NCBI GenBank assembly: GCA_022842065.1
Contig: JALHQH010000048.1
Coordinates: 1-64,000, forward strand
DNA from: Caldilineaceae bacterium
GTDB taxonomy: Bacteria; Chloroflexota; Anaerolineae; Caldilineales; Caldilineaceae
Direction: 5' to 3'
Length of the DNA stretch: 64,000 nt
Position 1 is the first letter of the stretch. The number at the start of each line of letters is the position of its first letter. The notes below the pieces were generated by a model. That model was given only the letters and a program-made list of their open reading frames with translations, made no database searches and had not been told where the DNA came from. The position numbers and the translations under genes were made by a program. This document shows positions 32,241 to 43,157 of this stretch, one piece after another.

Positions 32241-33554
32241 TTACCTATTGCTGCGTAGCACACCCGCAATTTGCGATCCCCAAGAGAGTAATGCTTCATC
32301 CGCGCCAAAACGGGCCACCAATTGTAGCCCTAAAGGCAAGCCATTACTCGCCACACCAGCAGGCACCGTCAAAGCCGGCATTCCAGTGTGTGTCCAGGGC
32401 AAATTAAGGTTTGGATTACCAGTGGCATGCAAACCGACAGGGGCTGGACCAGGGGCAGCAGGTGAGATCCAGAGATCGATCCCGGCCTGATCCATCTGTT
32501 CAGTTAAACTAGCCCGCAATGCAACACAGTGCTGCCGGGCCGCCGCCAATTCAGTTGCTGTCACGCCTTGGCCAATCTCAATGATCTCACGCGTCCGGGG
32601 GCGGTAAAGCGGCGCAAACGCAGCGTAGAGTTGCGCATGTTCCTGCGCAAACTCCGCAAAGACCAACCGCCGGTGAAGGTCATTCAGATCGTCAATTTCG
32701 GCCAAGGTTGGCAGCTGTTTAACCGTAAAGCCTGCTGCCGCTAACTGATACGTTTGGCGCTGAAAGGCAGTCAGCGCATCAGGTTCCGTTTGCTCTAAGT
32801 AAGGCCCCTGCGGCACCCCAAGCACCGGCGGCCGATCGGAAACAGGTTGGTGCTGCCAATCGCGACAAAGTACGGCGGCCGCCGCCTGCATCCCCGCAAC
32901 GTCTTGCGTAAAGAGGCCAATGGTATCGACAGTACGTGAAAAATAAAGTAAGCCCGCAGTAGGAATGCGGTCAAAGGTTGGTTTAAAGCCGACAATCCCA
33001 CAGTAGGCAGCCGGCCGAATCACCGAGCCAATGGTCTGGGTGCCAAGCGCTAACGTACACAGACCGGCAGCCACCGCCGCGGCCGAACCACTGCTCGATC
33101 CTCCTGGCGTGTGGCCCAAGTGATGAGGATTGTGCGTTGGTCCTGGTTCAAAATAGGCAAACTCAGTCGTCACGGTTTTACCGGCAATCAAAGCCCCGGC
33201 CGCGCGCAGGAGCCCAACGACGGCAGCTTCCTCACCAGCCAGTACGGCTGGTGGTAGCTGGGAACCGGCATGCGTAACAAACCCGTCAACCTGTAAAATA
33301 TCTTTCACGCCGACCAGTGCACCATAGAGAGGTGGCCAGGCGGCAGCGCCCTGATTGGGGGTGCGTAGCTGCGTGGCTTCCTGCCGCAGCCGGCCAAGGC
33401 GACCGAGGGGACTTGGCTCTGGTAAGAATGCTTCAATGACGGGATCAACTTGCTCGATCCGCCGACAGATCTCTTCCAGATAAAGCGAAAGACTATGCTG
33501 TCCATCTTGTAATGCATGTAACGTTGGTGCGAGCGGGGCATCATGAATAGACAA
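32241..33554 (-). CDS. Amidase (amidase signature family)
   Basis: 437 residues. The Ser-cisSer-Lys triad is visible: Lys84 in GVKDI, the cis-Ser in TPGGSSSGSAAAVAAG (about 149-164) and nucleophile Ser177 in GTQTIGSVIRPAAYCG. This is the full amidase-signature domain. It lacks the GatB partner nearby and differs from GatA in the region after the nucleophile, so it is probably a stand-alone amidase acting on a small amide rather than the tRNA amidotransferase subunit. No signal peptide. The start ATG at 33554 has AAGGAG-like purines (TTGTCTATT upstream region weak), so the start is moderately certain. Confidence 0.87.
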   Translation of the reverse strand: MSIHDAPLAPTLHALQDGQHSLSLYLEEICRRIEQVDPVIEAFLPEPSPLGRLGRLRQEATQLRTPNQGAAAWPPLYGALVGVKDILQVDGFVTHAGSQLPPAVLAGEEAAVVGLLRAAGALIAGKTVTTEFAYFEPGPTHNPHHLGHTPGGSSSGSAAAVAAGLCTLALGTQTIGSVIRPAAYCGIVGFKPTFDRIPTAGLLYFSRTVDTIGLFTQDVAGMQAAAAVLCRDWQHQPVSDRPPVLGVPQGPYLEQTEPDALTAFQRQTYQLAAAGFTVKQLPTLAEIDDLNDLHRRLVFAEFAQEHAQLYAAFAPLYRPRTREIIEIGQGVTATELAAARQHCVALRASLTEQMDQAGIDLWISPAAPGPAPVGLHATGNPNLNLPWTHTGMPALTVPAGVASNGLPLGLQLVARFGADEALLSWGSQIAGVLRSNR

Positions 33555-33897
33555 GGAGCCATCCTCGGTTCTGTGTTGGTAAAAATGTTCGCGGCACTAG
33601 CTACAGCCAGTAGCGCATATTAAAAACTACCAAATATGCTCAGCTATCTCATAATTTAGTATTTTCTACACGAGTAAAAATGCTAAATTATGACAACCGC
33701 TGGTAAAAAAAGGAATCCAGTATCATTGCACCATCAATTTTGCACGATACGCCGTGCCATGACGCAGGGATCAGAAGGGGGAAGAGACAAGCGCCAAATG
33801 CAGATTTAGATTTTGCCCACAAGCTCACGCCGCTAGGGTTGTCTCAGTTTACTGCAAAATTAGCCATAAAAACAACAGTATTTTGCCGCAACTTGGG
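33555..33897. other. Intergenic, nothing recognised
   Basis: 343 bp between ligA and the amidase gene, both on the minus strand. AT-rich near 33600-33720, where the amidase promoter should lie. No repeat, hairpin or frame was recognised. Confidence 0.5.
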
Positions 33898-35949
<2,052 letters not shown>

Positions 35950-36021
35950 CTAAAAGGTCAACAAAAGTAAAGTATTTTTTGTTTGATGGGTGATCACACA
36001 AAATTGGTTAAAATATCTGTC

Positions 36022-36483
36022 CTATGGCAATGGTGCGAGCATTTCTGCCGGTGTCCAACCAACCAATCCGTCCTCTGCGCGCACACGATACCATTGTTCC
36101 CCCTCGACCGCCACGGGATATCCCCCATAATCACCACTCGGTTCCAGCAACGTAAAGATCGCCTCAAGGGCATACTGGTTCATCACCGGGGCCTGGCGGC
36201 TGGCATCCACATAAAGGCGCACAGCTGTCGTCATTGGCCGCACTTGTTGGCCCGGCAGCAGGAGCGCCGCTGCTTCCGTCACCGTGGCGGTCACCGCTAC
36301 CGTTTGCGTCTCGGTGATCGCAGCCGCCGGCAATGCCATGCCACCGGCGGCAGCGGTTACGGCAGGTGTCGGTGCCGTTTCAGCAGTATCTGATCCACCA
36401 CAGCCGGCAAAGACTAAGACAATTGCCACAAAAAAGAGCGCATGTATTCTAAGACGAATGTTTGGCTGTAAGGTTACGCTCAC
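36022..36483 (-). CDS. SH3-domain lipoprotein
   Basis: 153 residues from a GTG at 36483 that has AGGAG eight bases upstream; the longer ATG form lacks a site. The signal HALFFVAIVLVFAGCGG ends in a lipobox, so it is anchored on the outer face of the membrane. An Ala/Thr-rich spacer with TAAAGGMALPAAAITETQT leads to an SH3-type 3 bacterial domain (about 85-153, TTAVRLYVDASRQAPVMNQY, GDYGGYPVAVEGEQWYRVRA, GLVGWTPAEML). Such domains often bind cell-wall or surface ligands. It lies 73 bp downstream of polX with a strong hairpin between them, so it is probably separately transcribed. Confidence 0.75.
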   Translation of the reverse strand: MSVTLQPNIRLRIHALFFVAIVLVFAGCGGSDTAETAPTPAVTAAAGGMALPAAAITETQTVAVTATVTEAAALLLPGQQVRPMTTAVRLYVDASRQAPVMNQYALEAIFTLLEPSGDYGGYPVAVEGEQWYRVRAEDGLVGWTPAEMLAPLP

Positions 36484-36514
36484 TTCAACTTCTCCTGTTA
36501 CAGTCAGATTATGC

Positions 36515-36541
36515 GTAGTGCGCATCGGCGATGCGCACTAC
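36515..36541. repeat. Perfect 12-bp hairpin after polX
   Basis: GTAGTGCGCATC (36515-36526) and its exact complement (36530-36541) around a GGC loop. The core is shared with the hairpin at 11700-11745, so it is probably a dispersed palindrome reused as an end of transcription for polX. No T-run. Confidence 0.75.
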
Positions 36542-36556
36542 CTGTTGAATCAGCTT

Positions 36557-38359
36557 TTATTTTTCATGGCCTTTCAGCAAGGCCAACATTGCAGCCAGGG
36601 GGCGGGTGTTGATCACATCAGCAGCAGTCAACCAGGCCCGACGCGCCGTGGCAACCCCATAAGGCATAATATTCATGCCATCAACCGCATGCGCATCACT
36701 GTTGATGGCAATTTTGCAGCCAAGCTCGACCGCACGGCGGGCATAAACATCACTCAAATCGAGCCGGCTAGGATGGGCATTAATCTCAGGTACGGTGCCG
36801 GTTTCCACACAGACTTGCAAAACCTGCTCCACATCCAGTTCAGACGGCGCACGTGACCCAATCAAACGGCCAGTCGCATGGCCGAGGATATCCACATGTG
36901 GGTTACGAATCGCCTTAATACAACGCTCGGTGATTGTCGCGCGTTCCTGGCGTAGACCGCTGTGAATACTCGCCACCACCACATCTAGTTCGGCCAGGAT
37001 CTCATCGGGTAATCCAAGTGAGCCATCAGCCAGGATTTCAACTTCAATACCGCGCAACAGGCGAAAGTCAATGCCTTCGGCAGCATACTGTGCGTTAAGT
37101 CGCGCAATTTCCACTGCTTGTTGGCGCACCCGCTCCGTATCTAGACCACCAACCATGCCCAGGCCGCTACTGTGATCGCAGAGTGCCCAATAGGTGTAGC
37201 CCCGTGCCTGTGCCGCGGCAGCCATTGCCGCAATCGTGGCCGTGCCGTCACTCCAATCACTGTGACCATGTAATTCACCACGCAGATCGGCCAGGGTCAA
37301 CAGCGCCGGCAACGTATGGTCGCGGGCGGCACCGATTTCGCCACGATTCTCACGCAATTCGGGCGGGACCCAGCTCAACCCTAAAAATTCATAAAGTTCC
37401 GCTTCTTCAGAGAAAAAGCGTTCCTCACCCTCGGTGGTTTGCGCTTTACCGGTACCGGTTAGCCCATATTCGTTAAGACTCCACCCCTGGCGCAACGCAA
37501 TTTCACGCAGGGGCACATTGTGTTCCTTGCTGCCGGTAAAATACTGTAACGCCGCCCCCCAATGTTGCGCTTCCACCACGCGCAGATCAACCTGCATGCC
37601 ACTGGCCAAGATCACACTCGATTTGGTCTCACCGGCGTGGGTAACATCATGGATTTGGGGAAGGGATTGAAAAGCTTTCATCACCGCTGCTGGCTCGCTG
37701 CTGACACAGAGCAGATCCATATCACCAATGGTCTCTTTCCAACGGCGCAAGCTGCCGGCCACCTCGATGCGGTCAATCGTCCCGGCGGGCAGGGCAGCTT
37801 GTAAAGCCGCGACCAAACCGTCAGCCAAGGGTCGGGCATCACCAATCGGCATGCGCTCGTCCCCGCGTTTGGCGAGCAGAGCAATGCCCTTGAGGATCTT
37901 CTCTTCGCTTTTGGCCCCAAAGCCTTTTAGCGTCCGCAACTTGCCGGCTTCGGCGGCGGCCTGCAATTCGGCAATGCTGGTTACGCCGACCTCTTCCCAA
38001 AGACGGCGCGCCTTTTTAGGCCCCATATCCGGCACCTGCATCATGGCGACCACCCCCGGTGGCACCTGCTGCTTGAGATCTTCAATCTCTTGGACAAAAC
38101 CTTGGGTAAAGAGTTCGTTTAAAAGGCCGGCAATGCCCTTGCCAACCCCAGCGACCGCCAGCAGTTGACCTTGGGCGTGGATCGCGCTGATATCCTGCGG
38201 CAAATTTTTGATCGCTTCGGCAGCATTCTGAAAGGCAATCACACGGAAGCGATTCGCATCCAGAATTTGCAGAATATCAGCAACCAATGCCAGCAGATCA
38301 GCAACTTCTTTATTCGTTAAGCGGGTGGGCGCGCGCTGCGATGTGGGTTGTTCACTCAT
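36557..38359 (-). CDS. polX: DNA polymerase X with PHP exonuclease domain
   Basis: 600 residues from the ATG at 38359. The N-terminal 8-kDa-like domain has helix-hairpin-helix elements ([35 protein letters not shown]). The family X palm shows [17 protein letters not shown] (catalytic Asp pair, about 205-221) and later [15 protein letters not shown] (third Asp). The C-terminal PHP domain (about 350-600) starts [15 protein letters not shown] and has [11 protein letters not shown], and gives 3'-5' exonuclease and AP-site activity in relatives. It works in base-excision and gap repair. Both domains look intact. It stands alone. Confidence 0.94.
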   Translation of the reverse strand: MSEQPTSQRAPTRLTNKEVADLLALVADILQILDANRFRVIAFQNAAEAIKNLPQDISAIHAQGQLLAVAGVGKGIAGLLNELFTQGFVQEIEDLKQQVPPGVVAMMQVPDMGPKKARRLWEEVGVTSIAELQAAAEAGKLRTLKGFGAKSEEKILKGIALLAKRGDERMPIGDARPLADGLVAALQAALPAGTIDRIEVAGSLRRWKETIGDMDLLCVSSEPAAVMKAFQSLPQIHDVTHAGETKSSVILASGMQVDLRVVEAQHWGAALQYFTGSKEHNVPLREIALRQGWSLNEYGLTGTGKAQTTEGEERFFSEEAELYEFLGLSWVPPELRENRGEIGAARDHTLPALLTLADLRGELHGHSDWSDGTATIAAMAAAAQARGYTYWALCDHSSGLGMVGGLDTERVRQQAVEIARLNAQYAAEGIDFRLLRGIEVEILADGSLGLPDEILAELDVVVASIHSGLRQERATITERCIKAIRNPHVDILGHATGRLIGSRAPSELDVEQVLQVCVETGTVPEINAHPSRLDLSDVYARRAVELGCKIAINSDAHAVDGMNIMPYGVATARRAWLTAADVINTRPLAAMLALLKGHEK

Positions 38360-38642
38360 GCACAATGTAAATCTAGGTTAGCATGCGCTTGCTTGGCAAA
38401 GAGCCGTTGCTCATAGTTCAGCAACTTTCGGTTCTTCACAACGAGCACATTAGGAGTAATTTAATAAATTAGTAATGAATAGCGCACAAAGAATTCCACG
38501 AATTATAGCACGTTTGTCTGACTTAACAAAGTTCTGATCTATACGTTCATTGTGCGCAAAGACTACGCTCGTGCTGATCAAACAACAAAAATGGGTACGG
38601 TCGCAAGGTATAGTATAATTTAAACCAAAGGAGATCATCATT

Positions 38643-40058
38643 ATGGCACAAGCAACGCTTCAACGACCTTTCCAACAATTGACCACCAATCGCCTGATCT
38701 TGCGCCGCTTTCGGCGTGAAGACAGCGAATCCTTGTTGGCCATCCGCAACGATCCAGAAGTGGCGCGCTACCAAAGCTGGCCAACCAGCACGCGCGCAGG
38801 CATCAACACCTTTATTGATGCTTTGCAGCAAATTGAACCAGGCACGCCCGGCGAATGGTTCCAATTTGCGGTCACGCTACGGGAAAGCGGCACATTAATT
38901 GGGGACTGTGGCCTGCATGTCCTGGCCGAAGATGCGCGCATGGCAGAAATTGGCTACACTTTTGCGCTAGCCTTTCAAGGGCAGGGGTATGCCACGGAAG
39001 CAGTGCGCGCCATGCTTGACTATGCCTTTGGCGCACTGGCTCTGCATCGGATTGCCGGGGTTAGCGATGTGCGCAACCAAGGCTCGATTCGCGTACTGGA
39101 ACGGCTGGGCTTTCGCCGCGAAGGCCATACCGTGCAGGCCTTCTGGAACAAAGGTACTTGGGTTGACGAATATCTCTATGCCATGCTACGGGATGAGTGG
39201 CTACACCAGGCCCCAGCCCAATCGACAGCCCAGACAAAAGTGGTTTTGCTCGGCACCGGCACCCCCAATGCGGATCCCCACCGGCATGGAGCCGCCTCCG
39301 CCGTGGTCGTGAGCGACCAGGCCTATCTGGTTGATGCCGGGCCGGGTATTGTACGGCGCGCAGCAGCCGCCGCGCAAAAAGGCATCGGTGCGCTGGCCAT
39401 GCCAGGGTTGACACGCCTCTTCCTCACCCATCTGCACTCTGATCATACTGCCGGCCTGGCTGATCTGATCCTAACGCCCTGGGTGTTAGGCCGCAGCGAG
39501 CCGTTGGTCATCTATGGACCGGTCGGCACCCAGGCCATGGTCGATCATCTGTTGGCCGCCTATACCGAAGATATCCGCGAGCGCCGGGAAGGGCTGGAAC
39601 CCGCCAATGACAGCGGCTATCAGGTCGTTGTGCATGAGTACAACGCTGGGCTGATCTATCAAGATGAGCGGGTACAAGTTGCGGCCTTTCGCGTCCAACA
39701 TGGCGCTTGGCCAGCCTTTGGGCTACGCTTTAGCACGGCTGATCGCACGGTAGTCTTCTCCGGCGATACCACGCCCTTTCCTGGATTGGCGGCGCACTAC
39801 CAAGGCTGCGACCTGTTGATCCACGAGGTCTATTCGGCCACGGCCTTTGCCGAGCGACCGGCGGCGTGGCAACGTTATCACCAGGCCGTCCATACCTCGA
39901 CGCGTGAATTGGCGGCCCTGGCGACCCAGGCCAAGCCGGGGCTACTCGTGTTAGTCCATCAGCTCTTCTGGGGGCGCACAGAGAACGAAGTGCTGGCCGA
40001 AATTTGCGAAGGGTACGCTGGTGCTGTTGTGTCGGGGCGCGATTTGGAGGTTTATTAG
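38643..40058 (+). CDS. GNAT acetyltransferase fused to a metallo-beta-lactamase-fold hydrolase
   Basis: 471 residues. Residues about 10-185 are a RimJ/RimL-type GNAT domain (LILRRFRREDSESLLAI, YTFALAFQGQGYATEAVRAM with the acetyl-CoA loop, NQGSIRVLERLGFRREG). Residues about 197-471 are an MBL-fold hydrolase of the RNase Z/arylsulfatase-like group: VVLLGTGTPNADPHRHGAAS, the metal motif LTHLHSDHTAGLADL (His263 onward), VVFSGDTTPFPGL and a late His (VLVHQLFWGR). Both look complete; no stop or frameshift lies between. AAAGGAG lies 9 nt before the ATG, and TATAAT occurs at 38614-38619. Substrates are unknown. Confidence 0.85.
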   Translation: MAQATLQRPFQQLTTNRLILRRFRREDSESLLAIRNDPEVARYQSWPTSTRAGINTFIDALQQIEPGTPGEWFQFAVTLRESGTLIGDCGLHVLAEDARMAEIGYTFALAFQGQGYATEAVRAMLDYAFGALALHRIAGVSDVRNQGSIRVLERLGFRREGHTVQAFWNKGTWVDEYLYAMLRDEWLHQAPAQSTAQTKVVLLGTGTPNADPHRHGAASAVVVSDQAYLVDAGPGIVRRAAAAAQKGIGALAMPGLTRLFLTHLHSDHTAGLADLILTPWVLGRSEPLVIYGPVGTQAMVDHLLAAYTEDIRERREGLEPANDSGYQVVVHEYNAGLIYQDERVQVAAFRVQHGAWPAFGLRFSTADRTVVFSGDTTPFPGLAAHYQGCDLLIHEVYSATAFAERPAAWQRYHQAVHTSTRELAALATQAKPGLLVLVHQLFWGRTENEVLAEICEGYAGAVVSGRDLEVY

Positions 40059-40063
40059 GGGGA

Positions 40064-40135
40064 GGTATATCGGTACATCGGTAAATCGGTATATCAGTAA
40101 ATCGGTATATCAGTAAATCGGTATATCGGTACGCA
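40064..40135. repeat. Tandem array of ATCGGTATATCAGTAA-type units
   Basis: About eight degenerate 9-bp units (AATCGGTAT, ATCAGTAA) directly after the fusion-gene stop and before its terminator. The same unit type, in both orientations, makes up 43051-43157. Confidence 0.8.
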
Positions 40136-40184
40136 GAAAGTAAAGCGCCCGTAACCACCAAGGTTACGGGCGTTTTTACTTTCT
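40136..40184. terminator. Strong bidirectional intrinsic terminator
   Basis: An 11-bp perfect GC-rich stem (CGCCCGTAACC, 40146-40156 with 40162-40172) is followed by TTTTT. Outside it AAAGTAAA and TTTACTTT extend the pairing, so both directions have a T-run. Confidence 0.9.
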
Positions 40185-40368
40185 GTCCTTCGCTACTAGT
40201 GGGCTGGGTACTAGGGAAAGTCCAGCCTACCCTTTTTCGTTTTTATCGCTATGGTGAGTTGGCTCTGGCGTTGAGTCAACTATTATTCAATTGTTGACGG
40301 GCGGCGGGATGAGCCCACAATCGTGGCGCACGACTAATTGAGCGCGCCGTCACGATTGGGCGGTGATC

Positions 40369-40581
40369 CTAGCCCAGGTCAAGGCGCATTTCAGTGCGCT
40401 GTTTCAGGCGGGCACCGGCGTCGATCAGCCAGTTGCTCAGATTGAGCAAAAGCTGGTCGGTCACCGGGGCAACCCCATTTTGACGGCGGACACGGGCCGC
40501 CAGTCGTTCTGCTTCCGCTTCGCGCAGCATCTCATCATAACGGACGCGCGAAAGGTGATGAATTGACATATCGATTGACAT
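40369..40581 (-). CDS. Small helical protein (70 aa)
   Basis: 70 residues. A strong ribosome binding site (AGGAGAAAATT before the ATG) supports it. The centre YDEMLREAEAERLAARVRRQNG is a charged amphipathic helix, resembling many short proteins of actinobacteria and Chloroflexota with ExxRxAExxRL patterns and no known function. The C-terminus has VTDQLLLNLSNWLIDAGARL. It is preceded on its own strand by about 300 bp with several hairpins, an unusually long and structured leader for such a small gene. Confidence 0.65.
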   Translation of the reverse strand: MSIDMSIHHLSRVRYDEMLREAEAERLAARVRRQNGVAPVTDQLLLNLSNWLIDAGARLKQRTEMRLDLG

Positions 40582-40921
40582 AATTTTCTCCTGTCTCGCC
40601 AGAACGAAAGGCCGGCAGCATGGGCATTACCCATGAAGGGCCGGCATTCTTCATTTCCGACGAGTCATCCTACATGCACTGCTCTCTCAGCAGTACGGCG
40701 AGTAAAGTGTGACTTCATGGCGCTGCGGCGGAAACCAGCGCCTTCCCGTCACTGACAACGTTCCGCCAGTGCCTGAGTATAATGCAACCGGTTGCAGCCT
40801 GGTTACAAAATGGGGTCATCGCCACGCAGATCAGGAGATTGGGAACAATAATACTTAAGCCCGACGGCGAATTGTTGAATAATTTGCACCTCTATCATTC
40901 ATATTCAATTGCGGAGGAACG
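40582..40921. promoter_or_regulatory. Structured divergent intergenic region
   Basis: 340 bp between two divergent small genes. Hairpins visible: GCCGGC...GCCGGC with inner CATGGG/CCCATG (40610-40646), CTGCT/AGCAG (about 40679-40693), and GGCGCTG/CAGCGCC (about 40719-40743). All three would be in the leader of the minus-strand 70-aa gene, the first about 30 nt before its ribosome binding site. No known riboswitch consensus fits. The plus-strand gene has GGAGG before its ATG. Confidence 0.5.
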
Positions 40922-41173
40922 ATGGCTAAGTTATTTGTAAAAGAGACGGGAACAGAGCTGCCGGTGACCAACGATCAGATCCAGTTTTTGATTGATCACC
41001 TGGAAGAGGAAAGTTACGATGACCAGGATTATTATCTTAACGGGCCCATGGTTGATCTACTGGAGCAGAAAGGGGCTGATGTCGAGTTGGTGCGCCTCTT
41101 ACGCAGCGCCATCGGCACCCGTGATGGCATTGATGTGATTTGGCAAGGGCGCGCCCCGGCCGAGGCTACATGA
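40922..41173 (+). CDS. Small conserved acidic protein (83 aa)
   Basis: 83 residues with a good ribosome binding site (GGAGG, 4 nt before the ATG). The sequence MAKLFVKETGTELPVT, QIQFLIDHLEEESYDDQDYY and LLEQKGADVELVRLLRSAIG belongs to a recognisable group of small acidic bacterial proteins. These are sometimes misannotated as galactosyldiacylglycerol synthase. There is no signal peptide. The role is unknown. It is divergent from the 70-aa gene and followed by a tandem repeat array. Confidence 0.8.
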   Translation: MAKLFVKETGTELPVTNDQIQFLIDHLEEESYDDQDYYLNGPMVDLLEQKGADVELVRLLRSAIGTRDGIDVIWQGRAPAEAT

Positions 41174-41182
41174 ACACGAATA

Positions 41183-41436
41183 AGGTGAAAGGGTGACCAG
41201 GTGAAAGGGTGACCAGGTGAAAGGGTGACCAGGTGAAAGGGTGACCAGGTGAAAGGGTGACCAGGTGAAAGGGTGACCAGGTGAAAGGGTGAAAGGGTGA
41301 CCAGGTGAAAGGGTGAAAGGGTGACAAGGTGAAAGGGTGAAAGGGTGACAAGGTGAAAGGGTGAAAGGGTGACAAGGTGAAAGGGTGAAAGGGTGACCAG
41401 GTGACTTCGAAGTCACCTGGTCACCCTTTCACTACA
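41183..41436. repeat. Tandem array (GGTGACCAGGTGAAAG) ending in a 48-bp perfect palindrome
   Basis: Six or more 16-bp units GGTGACCAGGTGAAAG (41183-41290) pass into 24-bp units that add a second GGTGAAAG (to about 41395). The end (about 41383-41433) is a perfect palindrome with 24-bp arms around ACTTCGAAGT: the units turn into their reverse complement and stop at the pdhC stop codon. It can form a strong hairpin at the 3' end of the pdh transcript. Confidence 0.85.
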
Positions 41437-43020
41437 TTACTGCCAATTTTCCAAGCTCTTCTTGATCGCCACGCAGAAGGCATCGGCGGTGGCACCATCC
41501 AGGACGCGATGGTCAAAGGTAAGGGCCAGCGTCATCATGGGCTTGAAGGTGAGGTAATCACCCAGGTTAGCCTCTAACGGGCTGCCATTGCTGACCACGA
41601 CCGGACGCTTCTCAATCGTGCCGGTGCCGAGAATGCCGGCCTGGCCTTGGTGGATAATCGGCGTCTGGAAGACACTGCCGGAGGTACCATAGTTGGTGAC
41701 CGTAAAGGTCCCCTCCTGCAAGTCCGGGCCAGTCAACTTGTTCGCACGCGCCTTATCAGCCAGGGCATTGACCTGACGTGCCAGCCCGATCAGATTCAGA
41801 TCACCGGCATTTTTGATCACGGGGACGATCAGGCCGCCCAGACCATATTTATCGGCGGGCATGGAGGCGGCCATGCCGATGTTGTAGTAACGATAGATCA
41901 CAATCCCGTCATCCGTCCACCGCGCGTTGGCGGCAGGCACTGCCTTCAACCCTTCAATCGTGGCGCCAATCAGATAGGCGGTGATGGTTAAGTTCACCCC
42001 TTGCGCGGCAAATTCACCTTTGTGGGCTTTGCGATGGTTGATGACCGCAGTCATATCCACATCGTGCCAGGTGGTGAGTTGGGGCGATGACTGTAAACTT
42101 TCAAAGGTATTCTTGGCGATCAGCTGGCGCATGCGGTTAGGCTTCACCAGTTCCTGACCGTTGCTTGGGGCGGCCGCGGCCGGTTGGGCCGGGGCGGGTG
42201 CCGCGGTTGACGACTTGTCTGGAGCCGGGGTAGCCGGTGCAGTTTCAGCCTGTGGGGCGGCAGCGGCTTCTTCATAACGGAAACCCTTGGGCGGCAGATA
42301 TTGTTCGTCGGTGGCTGGCGCTTCGCCCCCATCCCGTTTGGCCACGGCGGCCATCACATCGTAACGGGTCAAGGTACCCAGGGGACGGCCTTGGGCCACG
42401 TCACTCAGGGCGATATTGTAATCAGCCGCGACCCGCCGCACTTCCATCAGGGCAACGTTGGCCACTTCCGCCGGCAGTTCGTCATCATCCGCTTCAGCGT
42501 TGGGAGCACTTGCCCGCGCCAGCACATCCTCTTTGGTGATCTGACCACCAGGGCCGGTTGGGCTAATGCCGCTGAGCGAGAGCCCTTTTTCGGCAGCCAC
42601 GCGCTTAGCAACAGGGGTGGCTTTGACCCCCTCGTCACTTTCCGGGGCGGCTTTCGGCGCGGCTTCGTCCGCCCCATCAGCACTTTTCGGGACCGCCTTG
42701 GCGGCTGGTTCCCCTTCAGCGGTCGGCTCGGCCGCGGCTTTAGGGGCCGCATCATCCGTGCCATTACTCTCTGCACTTTCACCTTCAGCCCCAATCACGG
42801 CGAGGACCTTACTCAGGCTGACGATCTCGCCTTCGCCGACATTGAGCTTTAAAATCTTGCCGGCAGCCGGGGCCGGCACTTCGGTATCAACCTTATCAGT
42901 GGCGATTTCCAGAATGACATCGCCCGCGCTGACTTCATCCCCGACTTTGACCAGCCAGCGGCTGATCGTCGCATCTTCGACACCTTCCCCCAGATCGGGC
43001 ATTTTCACTTCAGTTGCCAT
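41437..43020 (-). CDS. pdhC: 2-oxo acid dehydrogenase E2 (dihydrolipoyl acyltransferase)
   Basis: 527 residues. It transfers the acyl group to CoA in the pyruvate (or branched-chain) dehydrogenase complex. Order: lipoyl domain (1-80, lipoyl Lys43 in EIATDKVDTEV), a long Ala/Glu/Pro linker, a peripheral subunit-binding domain (about 132-168, TPVAKRVAAEKGLSLSGISP), then a second PSBD-like unit (about 186-226, ALMEVRRVAADYNIALSDV), an Ala/Pro linker, and the catalytic core (about 290-527) with HRVLDGATADAF (His504, Asp508). GAGGAA precedes the ATG. It is the third gene of pdhA-pdhB-pdhC. The E3 gene is not here. Confidence 0.93.
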   Translation of the reverse strand: MATEVKMPDLGEGVEDATISRWLVKVGDEVSAGDVILEIATDKVDTEVPAPAAGKILKLNVGEGEIVSLSKVLAVIGAEGESAESNGTDDAAPKAAAEPTAEGEPAAKAVPKSADGADEAAPKAAPESDEGVKATPVAKRVAAEKGLSLSGISPTGPGGQITKEDVLARASAPNAEADDDELPAEVANVALMEVRRVAADYNIALSDVAQGRPLGTLTRYDVMAAVAKRDGGEAPATDEQYLPPKGFRYEEAAAAPQAETAPATPAPDKSSTAAPAPAQPAAAAPSNGQELVKPNRMRQLIAKNTFESLQSSPQLTTWHDVDMTAVINHRKAHKGEFAAQGVNLTITAYLIGATIEGLKAVPAANARWTDDGIVIYRYYNIGMAASMPADKYGLGGLIVPVIKNAGDLNLIGLARQVNALADKARANKLTGPDLQEGTFTVTNYGTSGSVFQTPIIHQGQAGILGTGTIEKRPVVVSNGSPLEANLGDYLTFKPMMTLALTFDHRVLDGATADAFCVAIKKSLENWQ

Positions 43021-43050
43021 GCATTTCCTCGCTTTGTATGGGAGAGTAAG

Positions 43051-43157
43051 GTAGAGCGGTAAATCAGTAAATCGGTATATCAGTCTATTGCTACCGATTT
43101 ACCGCTCTACCGATTTACCGCTCTACCCGTCTACCGATTTACCGATTTACCGTTCTA
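43051..43157. repeat. Inverted tandem array (ACCGATTTACCGCTCT type)
   Basis: The left half (43051-43084) has GGTAGAGCGGTAAATCAGTAAATCGG-like units. The right half (43090-43157) has the reverse complement, four or more units of CTACCGATTTACCG. It fills the pdhB-pdhC gap and could fold into one long hairpin. Unit sequence matches the array at 40064. Confidence 0.8.

Noticed and set aside
40640..40800. Possible cobalamin or TPP riboswitch on the minus strand
   Set aside because: A GGGAA and a CTGAGAG-like string occur, but the other conserved blocks of either riboswitch are missing or in the wrong order.
41099..41416. Minus-strand frames coding HPFTLSP repeats
   Set aside because: Products of the tandem array at 41183-41436, with no ribosome binding site.
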